A stretch of 11,533 bases of DNA, taken from the NCBI GenBank assembly GCA_900548735.1, contig URMC01000055.1, positions 1 to 11,533 of the forward strand, in the 5' to 3' direction. Both the position numbers and the translations under genes were made by a program. Shown in pieces: positions 1 through 5,605 of the stretch. Origin of the DNA: an uncultured Eubacteriales bacterium (GTDB taxonomy: Bacteria; Bacillota; Clostridia; Oscillospirales; CAG-272). The notes below the pieces were generated by a model. It did no database searches. It saw only the letters and a program-made list of their open reading frames with translations, and was not told the DNA's origin. Every line of letters starts with the position of its first letter. The stretch's first letter is position 1.

Positions 1-303
1 TCCGACCCCTTTGCCATCGGCGTGTTTTTGGAGGCGGAGGGAAAGCGGCTTTATATTACCGGTGACACGCTGTATCACAAAGACATTTTTGCAGAACTGC
101 CGTGCGATATTGACGCGGTTTTTCTGCCTGTCAACGGGGTCGGGAACAATATGAATATGAAAGATGCCGCCGCGTTTGCCGAAAGGTGCGGCGCAAAGGT
201 GGCAATCCCGTTCCATGTCGGGTTGTTTGACGACCTTTCGGGCAGGGATTTTCCGTTTGAACCGAGGATTGTGCCGGAAATCTATCACGAAATCAAACTT
301 TGA
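1..303 (+). CDS. MBL-fold metal-dependent hydrolase, UlaG-like (5' end outside window)
   Basis: This is the C-terminal 100 residues of a metallo-beta-lactamase-fold hydrolase. The frame is open from base 1, so the true start and the usual HxHxDH motif lie upstream of the window. Visible hallmarks are the GDTLY segment, whose Asp is a metal ligand in this fold, a buried strand (AVFLPVNG), and a late His in PFHVGLF where the family places its last metal ligand. The GDTLY...NMN...PFH pattern resembles UlaG-like lactonases and related soluble MBL proteins, but the substrate cannot be read from this part. A GTG at 22 is in frame but is an internal Val. The stop is followed closely by a strong terminator, so this is the last gene of its transcript. 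Fold assignment is confident; function is not. Confidence 0.8.
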   Translation, partial: SDPFAIGVFLEAEGKRLYITGDTLYHKDIFAELPCDIDAVFLPVNGVGNNMNMKDAAAFAERCGAKVAIPFHVGLFDDLSGRDFPFEPRIVPEIYHEIKL

Positions 304-322
304 ATATGAATTTGAATATGAA
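299..322 (+). repeat. Tandem 12-bp direct repeat at the MBL gene stop codon
   Basis: TTTGAATATGAA occurs twice head to tail, at 299-310 and 311-322. The first copy contains the TGA stop of the MBL gene. It is a perfect tandem duplication lying between the stop codon and the terminator stem. It may be simple replication slippage. No function is apparent. Confidence 0.7.
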
Positions 323-356
323 AAAGAAAAGAGCCGCCGGGGCGGCTCTTTTCTTT
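323..356 (+). terminator. Rho-independent terminator after the MBL gene
   Basis: A perfect 15-bp inverted repeat has arms at 323-337 and 342-356 and a 4-nt CGGG loop. The stem core is GAGCCGC/GCGGCTC, extended by an A-rich 5' arm and a T-rich 3' arm that supplies the U tract. It lies 20 nt after the MBL stop and separates that gene from pdaA. Confidence 0.85.
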
Positions 357-398
357 CGGTAAAAATTGAAAAAAGGAAAGCGGGAAAAATGAGAAATA

Positions 399-424
399 AT
401 AAGATCGGAAGGAGTTGATCTTAT
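399..424 (+). promoter_or_regulatory. Hairpin presenting the pdaA ribosome binding site
   Basis: An 8-bp perfect inverted repeat (ATAAGATC at 399-406, GATCTTAT at 417-424) encloses a 10-nt loop, GGAAGGAGTT, that contains the Shine-Dalgarno AAGGAG at 409-414. The 3' arm includes the first two bases of the pdaA ATG. The Shine-Dalgarno would be displayed in the loop while the start codon is partly paired. The AAGGAG-to-ATG spacing of 8 nt fixes the start at 423. Whether the stem forms in vivo is inference. Confidence 0.5.
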
Positions 425-1196
425 GAAAAAAATCTGCACGGGCTTTTTTTGCTTTGCTTTGACGCTTGGCCTGATTTTACCGACCTTTGCGGCGGGCGGG
501 GAGTATCATTGGTACTGTAAACGGCAAAAAAATCATAAACAGGCGCTCTGCGATTCAGAAATGCGATTTGTGGAGGATCTGGACGGGTATTATATCGACC
601 ACCGCCATACCGAAGAGAACGATGACAAGGTGGTCTATCTGACGTTTGACGCGGGATATGAAAACGGAAACGTGGAGAAAATTCTGAATACTTTGCGCGA
701 CACCGGAACGCCGGGGGCGTTTTTTATTCTCAGCCATTTTGCCAAAGCCAACCCGGAGCTGGTGCGGCGCATGGCGGCGGAAGGGCATCTTGTCTGCAAT
801 CATACGGCAAGCCACAAAAATCTTTCCCATGCGGGAAAGGAGCAGATTGCAGGAGAGCTTTCCGCACTGGAAGCGGCTTGTGAGGAGGCGACCGGTGTAA
901 AGGTGGCACCTTATTTCCGTCCGCCGGAAGGGTGTTTTTCCAAAGAAATGTTGGAAAATGTGAAATCTCTTGGCTATAAGACCGTTTTCTGGAGTTTTGC
1001 GTATGCCGATTGGGACAACGGAAAACAACCGGCGCCGGATAAGGCGTTGAAATTGGTGCTGGACAACGTTCACAATGGCGCGGTGCTGTTGCTGCACCCC
1101 ACTTCCGCCACCAATGCTGCGATTTTAGGGCGTCTGATCGAAGCCCTGAAAGCCGCGGGGTATCGTTTTGGTACTTTGGAGGAACTTTGTCAATGA
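423..1196 (+). CDS. pdaA: PdaA-type polysaccharide deacetylase (delta-lactam-biosynthetic de-N-acetylase)
   Basis: The gene encodes a 257-residue exported NodB-fold deacetylase. PdaA-family enzymes remove the acetyl group from muramic acid in peptidoglycan, a step toward the muramic delta-lactam of spore cortex. Residues 1-23 form a signal peptide (KK, hydrophobic core, cleavage near TFA|A). Motif 1 is TFDAGYEN (74-81): the catalytic Asp76 is kept, but the second metal-ligand Asp of ordinary deacetylases is Ala77. PdaA proteins characteristically deviate here, with the GYEN signature. Motif 2 is H127/H131, motif 3 is RPPEG (166-170), motif 4 is ADW (195-197), and the last motif is LLLH (222-225). 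Length and motif order match B. subtilis PdaA. AAGGAG lies 8 nt before the ATG. The stop overlaps the next gene's start (ATGA), implying translational coupling with a second deacetylase. The presence of PdaA hints at a spore-forming lineage. Confidence 0.88.
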   Translation: MKKICTGFFCFALTLGLILPTFAAGGEYHWYCKRQKNHKQALCDSEMRFVEDLDGYYIDHRHTEENDDKVVYLTFDAGYENGNVEKILNTLRDTGTPGAFFILSHFAKANPELVRRMAAEGHLVCNHTASHKNLSHAGKEQIAGELSALEAACEEATGVKVAPYFRPPEGCFSKEMLENVKSLGYKTVFWSFAYADWDNGKQPAPDKALKLVLDNVHNGAVLLLHPTSATNAAILGRLIEALKAAGYRFGTLEELCQ

Positions 1197-1876
1197 AGCG
1201 CTTTGGTATTTTTTGTGTGATGCTGGCGGCGTGTCTGCTGTTTTGCGCTTTTCCTGCTTCCGCTAAGGCGGAAATTGTGTACCGCCACGTGGGCAACAGT
1301 GGAAAAAAGCGGGTGGCGCTGACCTTTGATGACGGTCCGCACCCGAAATACACGCCGCAAATTCTGGATATTTTGGAGGAATACGGCGTTGAGGCAACTT
1401 TTTTTGCCGTGGGCACCAATGCCGAAATGTACCCCAAACTCATTTTACGGGAGATTGAGGAGGGGCACGAGGTGGGCAACCACACGTACAACCATTATCA
1501 CACGCGGAATTTAGACGCGGCAACCTTCCGTCGGGATGTGCTGGCGTGTGACCGGGCACTGGAAAAAATCACCGGAGAAAAGGTGCGTTTGTTTCGCCCG
1601 CCGGAAGGTGTGTGCACGGAGGATACCCGCATGTTTTGCGAGGAGGAGGGGTATCGGATTATCCTTTGGAGCGTGGATACCAGAGACTGGGCGCATACCC
1701 CGGTGGAAACCATTTATCGCAATGTGATGGAAAACACCAAAAACGGGTCTATTATTCTCATGCACGATTTTATCGGCAAAAACAGCCCGACTCCTGCGGC
1801 GCTGAGACAAATTATCCCCAGCTTACAGAAGGCGGGCTTTGAGTTTGTAACGGTCAGTCAGCTGTTGGAGGGTTAG
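1193..1876 (+). CDS. Exported polysaccharide deacetylase, canonical NodB homology domain
   Basis: The gene encodes a 227-residue metal-dependent deacetylase, probably acting on cell-wall sugars outside the membrane. Residues 1-24 are a signal peptide ending ASA. All NodB motifs are present: TFDDGPH (44-50, with both Asp residues), NHTYNH (H97, H101), RPPEG (135-139), DTRDW (162-166) and LMHD (189-192). Unlike its neighbour it keeps the full Asp-His-His metal site. A TTG at 1187 is in frame, but the ATG at 1193 is preferred: GGAGG (1178-1182) lies 10 nt upstream, and the ATG overlaps the pdaA stop as ATGA. The two genes should be co-translated, so they may modify the same wall polymer at successive steps (inference). 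No specific Pda, YlxY or YbaN name can be assigned. The 3' end overlaps the converging membrane-protein gene by 23 bp. Confidence 0.88.
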   Translation: MKRFGIFCVMLAACLLFCAFPASAKAEIVYRHVGNSGKKRVALTFDDGPHPKYTPQILDILEEYGVEATFFAVGTNAEMYPKLILREIEEGHEVGNHTYNHYHTRNLDAATFRRDVLACDRALEKITGEKVRLFRPPEGVCTEDTRMFCEEEGYRIILWSVDTRDWAHTPVETIYRNVMENTKNGSIILMHDFIGKNSPTPAALRQIIPSLQKAGFEFVTVSQLLEG

Positions 1877-2855
1877 ACTCCTCTCCGTCATCGTCTTGCG
1901 GGTTGTCAGTGCTGTCGCTTTCTTTCGATTCCGCCGGGGCAACCGGGTCGATCATATAGCGTTTGATATTCGGATACGCCGCATATGCCGCGATGAATCC
2001 GGCAAACGAGAGGAAATAGAACAGCGGCAGAATAATGGGGGCGGAAAAACCGACCGAGAGGCAGGGAACGATAATCAGCAGGTTCAGCGCCGCCAAGAGG
2101 ACAATGCCAAGCAACCCCATTACGTTCCGTTTGATGCCAAGCACCGAGAAAATGAGGGCATTTTTCAGCAGCTTTCTGGTGGAAAGGTCAAAGGTGACCA
2201 GCATCAGATAAAGGTAAAAGCGCATCAATGTATAGATTACTATCAGCGCAATCACAAAGACGTAAAGGAAGCCGGAGCCGAGCGAGGACACGTAGTTGCG
2301 GAAGTAGAAGAAGTCCACTGCCAGCACCGCGATGATGATAAAATCAAGCAATCCTACGAAAAAGCCTTGTTTGAGGTTTCGCCGGATGGCATAAAAATAG
2401 TCGGAGAACAGGAAGCAGGAGTCACCTCTCACAAGGCTTCGCAGGTTGTAGGTTGCCCCCACGTTCTGCCAGCCCCAAGTAAGAGCGGTCAGTGCAATCA
2501 TTACAATGATGACGATCAGCTTTCCGGTGGTCAGATACGGCACATCCAGCTGGTTGCCAAAAATACCGAGTGCCAGCGCCGTCAGCGGGGATTGATGGAT
2601 CGTATACGCCCCGTAGAGAGGGGCAAAAAGCGGGTCATAAATCGTAGGCGTGGTTTTCCCGAAAAGGTAGATCAGAACTGCCGCAATCAGCGGCAACACC
2701 TGAAAAATCATCATCAGATTGAGTGACAGCAGTTTACCCGCCTTTCGCCCGAAGAGCTTGAAAAAGTACCTTAGTGTCGGGGTGGTGTCCTCCGCTTCGG
2801 CATCCGGGCGATCCGTCTGGCGGAAAAAGAACTTCCGCGGTTTCTTTTCTTCCAT
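1854..2855 (-). CDS. Multi-pass membrane protein, possibly DUF624/YesL-like
   Basis: The gene encodes a 333-residue integral membrane protein of unknown function. After a charged N-terminus (about 40 residues) come about six hydrophobic stretches, beginning around LSLNLMMIFQVLPLIAA and ending with a long C-terminal pair. It then has an acidic, proline-rich, probably disordered tail of about 30 residues. The central cytoplasmic block (NVGATYNLRSLVRGD, then DYFYAIRRNLKQG) recalls the conserved region of DUF624/YesL proteins. That is a resemblance by eye, not an established assignment. Two ATGs compete. The one at 2861 directly abuts the AAGGG, whereas 2855 leaves 6 nt, so 2855 is preferred. It lies 22 nt after the upstream small membrane gene and probably shares its transcript. 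Its last seven codons overlap the converging deacetylase gene. Confidence 0.75.
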   Translation of the reverse strand: MEEKKPRKFFFRQTDRPDAEAEDTTPTLRYFFKLFGRKAGKLLSLNLMMIFQVLPLIAAVLIYLFGKTTPTIYDPLFAPLYGAYTIHQSPLTALALGIFGNQLDVPYLTTGKLIVIIVMIALTALTWGWQNVGATYNLRSLVRGDSCFLFSDYFYAIRRNLKQGFFVGLLDFIIIAVLAVDFFYFRNYVSSLGSGFLYVFVIALIVIYTLMRFYLYLMLVTFDLSTRKLLKNALIFSVLGIKRNVMGLLGIVLLAALNLLIIVPCLSVGFSAPIILPLFYFLSFAGFIAAYAAYPNIKRYMIDPVAPAESKESDSTDNPQDDDGEESNPPTAD

Positions 2856-2877
2856 AAACATCCCTTTCTTTCGGAGA

Positions 2878-3399
2878 TCAGCGGGGGAGCATTTCCTCCG
2901 CCCGGGAAAACAAAAACATCAGCAACAGAGAAAGCGCCATGCAAATGGCACACTGCAACAGAAATTGCGCAAACGGTTTGGAGAAAACCAATGAAAAATC
3001 CCTTTTCCGGCAGGAAAAGGAAAAACGGCACGCCGCAGATGCGGCAAAGAGAAAAAGGAACAGAGAGAGCGCCAACAGCAAAAAGAGTGCATTCCATTCC
3101 AGCATGCCAATGGCATCGGTTTTTACCATTTTGGTGATCCGATGAAAAAACGCCGCATCTGCCCCCGCTTTGATGATGCAAAGTATGGGGAGATATACCC
3201 CGCTGATTACGGTAACACCCCCGAAAAGAGCGAGTGCAAGCACAATAAGCTGAAAAAGCCCTGCCATATCCGGATATGGGATCGGCAACCCGCGTCGCAC
3301 TATCAGCAAAAGCGGTACAAAAGCCGCTGTATAAATCAGAAAATAGCGAAAAAACAGCCGCTCTCCTATGTTTTTTTCGGTTGTCGGAATCACCTGCAC
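2878..3399 (-). CDS. Small four-helix membrane protein, unknown function
   Basis: The frame has 173 codons. Four hydrophobic segments are seen near residues 16-34, 46-76, 103-124 and 143-164, with basic loops (RR35-36; RKR131-133) suggesting a polytopic inner-membrane protein. No family is recognised. No ATG lies near the 5' end. The frame begins with GTG codons at 3399 and 3393; AGGTGG sits 3 nt from the first and 9 nt from the second, so 3393 may be the real start. It is the first gene after a good promoter (3457-3485) and is followed after a short gap by the larger membrane gene, so the pair likely works together. The terminator after clpX separates it from the protease cluster. An overlapping frame over the same bases is cysteine- and arginine-rich and looks like a shadow. 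Confidence 0.65.
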   Translation of the reverse strand: MQVIPTTEKNIGERLFFRYFLIYTAAFVPLLLIVRRGLPIPYPDMAGLFQLIVLALALFGGVTVISGVYLPILCIIKAGADAAFFHRITKMVKTDAIGMLEWNALFLLLALSLFLFLFAASAACRFSFSCRKRDFSLVFSKPFAQFLLQCAICMALSLLLMFLFSRAEEMLPR

Positions 3400-3456
3400 T
3401 CACCACCTGTCACCTCACTTTATGTAAGGAACAGGGGAGTTATGCGGTATAAAAAT

Positions 3457-3485
3457 AGTATAGCATATTTCCTGTGGGAAATCAA
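3457..3485 (-). promoter_or_regulatory. Sigma-A-type promoter for the membrane-protein pair
   Basis: On the minus strand the -35 is TTGATT (3485-3480) and the -10 is TATACT (3462-3457), separated by exactly 17 nt, with TGC before the -10 giving an extended -10. Expected transcription start is near 3450, leaving a leader of about 50 nt before the GTG start. Two copies of TTTCCTGTG (plus strand, 3468-3476 and 3490-3498, offset 22 bp) flank the -35 and may be an operator. Confidence 0.7.
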
Positions 3486-3502
3486 TGGCTTTCCTGTGAA
3501 TA

Positions 3503-3529
3503 AAAGACCGGGCATACTGCCCGGCCTTT
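3503..3529 (-). terminator. Rho-independent terminator after clpX
   Basis: A 12-bp stem (arms 3503-3514 and 3518-3529, one G-U pair on the minus-strand transcript) has a 3-nt loop. Its GC core is CCGGGCA/TGCCCGG, and the minus-strand transcript then reads CTTTTA. It begins 5 nt past the clpX stop, ending the tig-clpP-clpX transcript and insulating the membrane-gene promoter just downstream. Confidence 0.8.
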
Positions 3530-3534
3530 TAAAA

Positions 3535-4572
3535 TTATGCTTCTTTTGGTGTTTCGGTGATTTCCGGAGGTTGTGCGGTATTTCTTAAAAGCACGTATTC
3601 CGGTTTTTCTTCACCCCGCACCGCCGCGGCGGTGATCACGACCTCGCCCACGTCTTTTCTGCCGGGGATTTCATACATGGTGCCTAACATCAGGTTTTCC
3701 ATAATCGCGCGCAATCCGCGGGCTCCGGTGCCGCGTTTCAGTGCTTCTTCGGCAACCGCATCCATCGCGCCATCGGCAAACGAGAGTTTTACGCCGTCCA
3801 TTTCAAACAGTTTCTGATACTGTTTGACAAGGGAATTGCGAGGCTCGGTCAGGATCCGCACCAGTGCGTTGCGGTCAAGATCGGAAAGCGAAACAATCAC
3901 CGGGATTCTGCCGACCAGCTCCGGGATCAGCCCGTACTTTACAATATCATGCGGTTGTACATCCTTATAAATGCCGGCTTTCTTTTTCTCCTCTTTTTTG
4001 AGGATTTCGCCGCCAAAACCAACGGTCTGGTTGCCTTTGCGCTTTTCGATGATCTTATCAAGCCCTTCAAACGCGCCACCGCAGATGAAAAGAATATTTT
4101 TGGTGTTGATCTGAATAAACTCCTGGTTCGGGTGTTTGCGCCCACCCTGAGGGGGGACGTTGGCAACCGTGCCTTCCAGAATTTTCAGCAATGCCTGCTG
4201 CACGCCCTCGCCCGAAACATCCCGCGTGATGGAGCGGTTTTCACTCTTGCGGGCAATCTTGTCGATCTCGTCGATATAAATAATACCGCGCTCCGCTAAG
4301 GCAATGTCATAGTCCGCCGCCTGAATCAGGCGCAGGAGAATGTTTTCCACATCCTCGCCGACGTAGCCCGCCTCGGTCAGCGTGGTGGCGTCCGCAATGG
4401 CAAAAGGAACGCGCAGGGTTTTTGCCAGCGTTTGGGCAAGATAGGTTTTGCCCACACCGGTGGGGCCCAGCAGAAGTACGTTGCTTTTTTGAAGCTCAAT
4501 CGTTTCTTCGCCCTTGTCAACAGGTGCTTTTTTTCCTTTTTTGCTGTTTTTGGCAGTTTGCTCCGCATACGG
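3535..4572 (-). CDS. clpX: clpX, AAA+ ATPase part (frame-broken from its N-terminus)
   Basis: This is the ATPase core of ClpX, the hexameric unfoldase that feeds tagged proteins to ClpP. In this frame, after a TAG at 4575-4573, translation reads an A/K-rich linker, then ELQKSN, Walker A (GPTGVGKT), [16 protein letters not shown] with the GYVG pore loop, Walker B (IIYIDEID), the [18 protein letters not shown] box, [10 protein letters not shown] with the RKH loop, and the sensor-2 region [10 protein letters not shown]. The ClpP-docking loop reads VGFGG rather than the usual IGF. Everything from Walker A to the C-terminus (stop at 3535-3537) is intact and well conserved. A GTG inside Walker A (4455) is open but cannot be a sensible start because it would cut the P-loop. 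The N-terminal domain is in another frame (4517-4861), and the conserved YNHYKR segment that should join them is absent. This is either a real mutation or a sequence error. Confidence 0.85.
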   Translation of the reverse strand, partial: PYAEQTAKNSKKGKKAPVDKGEETIELQKSNVLLLGPTGVGKTYLAQTLAKTLRVPFAIADATTLTEAGYVGEDVENILLRLIQAADYDIALAERGIIYIDEIDKIARKSENRSITRDVSGEGVQQALLKILEGTVANVPPQGGRKHPNQEFIQINTKNILFICGGAFEGLDKIIEKRKGNQTVGFGGEILKKEEKKKAGIYKDVQPHDIVKYGLIPELVGRIPVIVSLSDLDRNALVRILTEPRNSLVKQYQKLFEMDGVKLSFADGAMDAVAEEALKRGTGARGLRAIMENLMLGTMYEIPGRKDVGEVVITAAAVRGEEKPEYVLLRNTAQPPEITETPKEA

Positions 4573-4861
4573 CTACCGTCTGCGCAATTTTTGCTTCCTC
4601 TTGCCCGATGACGTAGGCATCCAGGCTGTTTTTAATCTGGGAGGGGCGGGGAAGCGTATCCAGCGTAAATCCGGCTTCGGCTTCGTGTTCCGCCGCTTCT
4701 TTGGTTTCGCTGATCAGCTCTGCACATGCTTCCGCACAGTAGTCGCAGATATAAACGCCATTGGCAGAAGGAATCAGAAAATTGACCTGATTTTCGTTTC
4801 TGCCGCAGAACGAGCAGTAGCGGGAACTGTGCCCACCCTTGTTTTGGGTCGTATTTGCCAT
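4517..4861 (-). CDS. clpX: clpX, N-terminal zinc-binding part (frame-broken)
   Basis: The 114-codon frame starts at ATG 4861 with AGAGG 6 nt upstream. Residues 16-42 carry the ClpX zinc-binding Cys4 (C16xxC19 and C39xxC42), which binds adaptors and helps dimerise the N-domain. Then come the conserved entry to the AAA+ module, [10 protein letters not shown], and TVAV. In an intact ClpX this continues VAVYNHYKR; here it reads CGANCQKQ... and stops at 4517-4519. The ATPase core continues in the +1 frame. It follows clpP by 27 nt in the usual tig-clpP-clpX arrangement. If the break is real, the product would be a free zinc domain with no unfoldase activity. If it is an error, one clpX gene spans 3535-4861. 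Confidence 0.85.
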   Translation of the reverse strand: MANTTQNKGGHSSRYCSFCGRNENQVNFLIPSANGVYICDYCAEACAELISETKEAAEHEAEAGFTLDTLPRPSQIKNSLDAYVIGQEEAKIAQTVAVCGANCQKQQKRKKSTC

Positions 4862-4888
4862 GAAATACCTCTTGCAATCGTATTTGAA

Positions 4889-5500
4889 TCAGTTTCTCTT
4901 AGCCAGCACTTTGTCAACCAGCCCGTACTGCAGTGCTTCGTCCGCGGTCATAAAGCGATCACGGTCGGTATCGCGGGCAATTTCTTCCACCGTTTTGCCG
5001 GTGTTGGCGGCAAGGATTTTATTGAGCGTATCTCTGGTGCGCAAAATCAGGTCAGCCTGAATTTTGATGTCGGAAGCCTGACCTTTCGCGCCGCCGAGAG
5101 GCTGGTGAATCATGATCTCGCTGTTTGGCAGTGCCAGACGTTTGCCCTTGGCGCCGGAGGAGAGCAGAAATGCCCCCATGGAAGCCGCCATACCGATACA
5201 GATGGTGGAAACATCACACTTGATGTAATTCATCGTGTCGTAAATTGCCATACCGGCTGTGACAGATCCGCCGGGGCTGTTGATATAAAAGGAAATATCT
5301 TTATCCGGGTCCTGTGCTTCCAAAAACAGCATCTGCGCCACAACAAGAGACGCGGTAGTGTCATTTACCTCATCGGAGAGAAAGATGATACGGTCATTGA
5401 GAAGCCGCGAGAAAATGTCATAAGAGCGCTCGCCGTGCCCGGTCTGTTCCACAACCATGGGGACGAGAGCATTGTTGAAACCACGGTAAAAATCCATCAT
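4889..5500 (-). CDS. clpP: ATP-dependent Clp protease proteolytic subunit
   Basis: ClpP is the serine peptidase that stacks as two heptameric rings and degrades proteins unfolded by ClpX or ClpC. With the start at 5500 the protein has 203 residues, close to the family norm. The catalytic triad is visible: Ser107 in GMAASMGAF, His132 in [10 protein letters not shown], and Asp181 in [21 protein letters not shown] and QASDIKIQA are typical of the oligomer interface. The frame is open up to an ATG at 5569, but that codon sits in the loop of a hairpin and upstream of the likely promoter -10. The ATG ATG pair at 5500/5497 follows GGAGG (5514-5518) with a rather long 13-nt gap and gives the normal N-terminus ending in [14 protein letters not shown]. 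Downstream is clpX; upstream is tig. Confidence 0.93.
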   Translation of the reverse strand: MMDFYRGFNNALVPMVVEQTGHGERSYDIFSRLLNDRIIFLSDEVNDTTASLVVAQMLFLEAQDPDKDISFYINSPGGSVTAGMAIYDTMNYIKCDVSTICIGMAASMGAFLLSSGAKGKRLALPNSEIMIHQPLGGAKGQASDIKIQADLILRTRDTLNKILAANTGKTVEEIARDTDRDRFMTADEALQYGLVDKVLAKRN

Positions 5501-5536
5501 ATTTCTTTCAAAACCTCCGTTTTTCGATTTTTGGGG

Positions 5537-5565
5537 ATAATAGGGGAGAGCCGTGGCAAAATCAA
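5537..5565 (-). promoter_or_regulatory. Candidate clpP promoter overlapping the tig-clpP hairpin
   Basis: On the minus strand the -35 is TTGATT (5565-5560), the spacer is 17 nt, and the -10 is TATTAT (5542-5537). Predicted start is near 5530, giving a leader of about 30 nt that includes the GGAGG used by clpP. The -35 hexamer lies inside the inverted repeat 5549-5590. No CIRCE or CtsR-like repeat was recognised nearby. Confidence 0.55.
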
Positions 5566-5590
5566 ACATTTGTTTGGCTTTGCCACGGCT
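5549..5590 (-). other. Intercistronic hairpin between tig and clpP
   Basis: A perfect 12-bp outer inverted repeat (AGCCGTGGCAAA at 5549-5560, TTTGCCACGGCT at 5579-5590) encloses a 2x2 internal loop, a 5-bp inner stem (CAAAC/GTTTG) and a 4-nt loop. It begins 15 nt after the tig stop. No U-run follows on either strand, so it is not a standard terminator. It could stabilise or mark a processing point in the tig-clpP message, or be a protein-binding palindrome at the clpP promoter. Confidence 0.65.
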
Positions 5591-5605
5591 GACATGGTGG
5601 AAAAC

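Noticed and set aside
361..400. Possible pdaA promoter (TTGAAA at 366-371 with an AATAAT downstream)
   Set aside because: Spacing is about 23 nt to the only reasonable -10, too long for a sigma-A promoter. No sporulation-sigma consensus could be fixed either.
1896..2726. Plus-strand frame of 276 codons opposite the large membrane-protein gene
   Set aside because: Its product is rich in Gln, Arg, His and Asp, the typical antisense shadow of a hydrophobic protein. It has no ribosome site.
3001..3020. CCTTTTCC/GGAAAAGG inverted repeat followed on the minus strand by GATTTTTC, resembling a terminator
   Set aside because: It lies inside the small membrane gene, the stem is only 8 bp and AT-rich, and terminating there would cut the transcript mid-gene. 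Chance from codon content is more likely.
2771..3406. Alternative minus-strand frame overlapping the small membrane gene
   Set aside because: Its product is Cys/Arg/Phe-rich with no coherent membrane pattern, whereas the 2878-3399 frame gives four clean helices.
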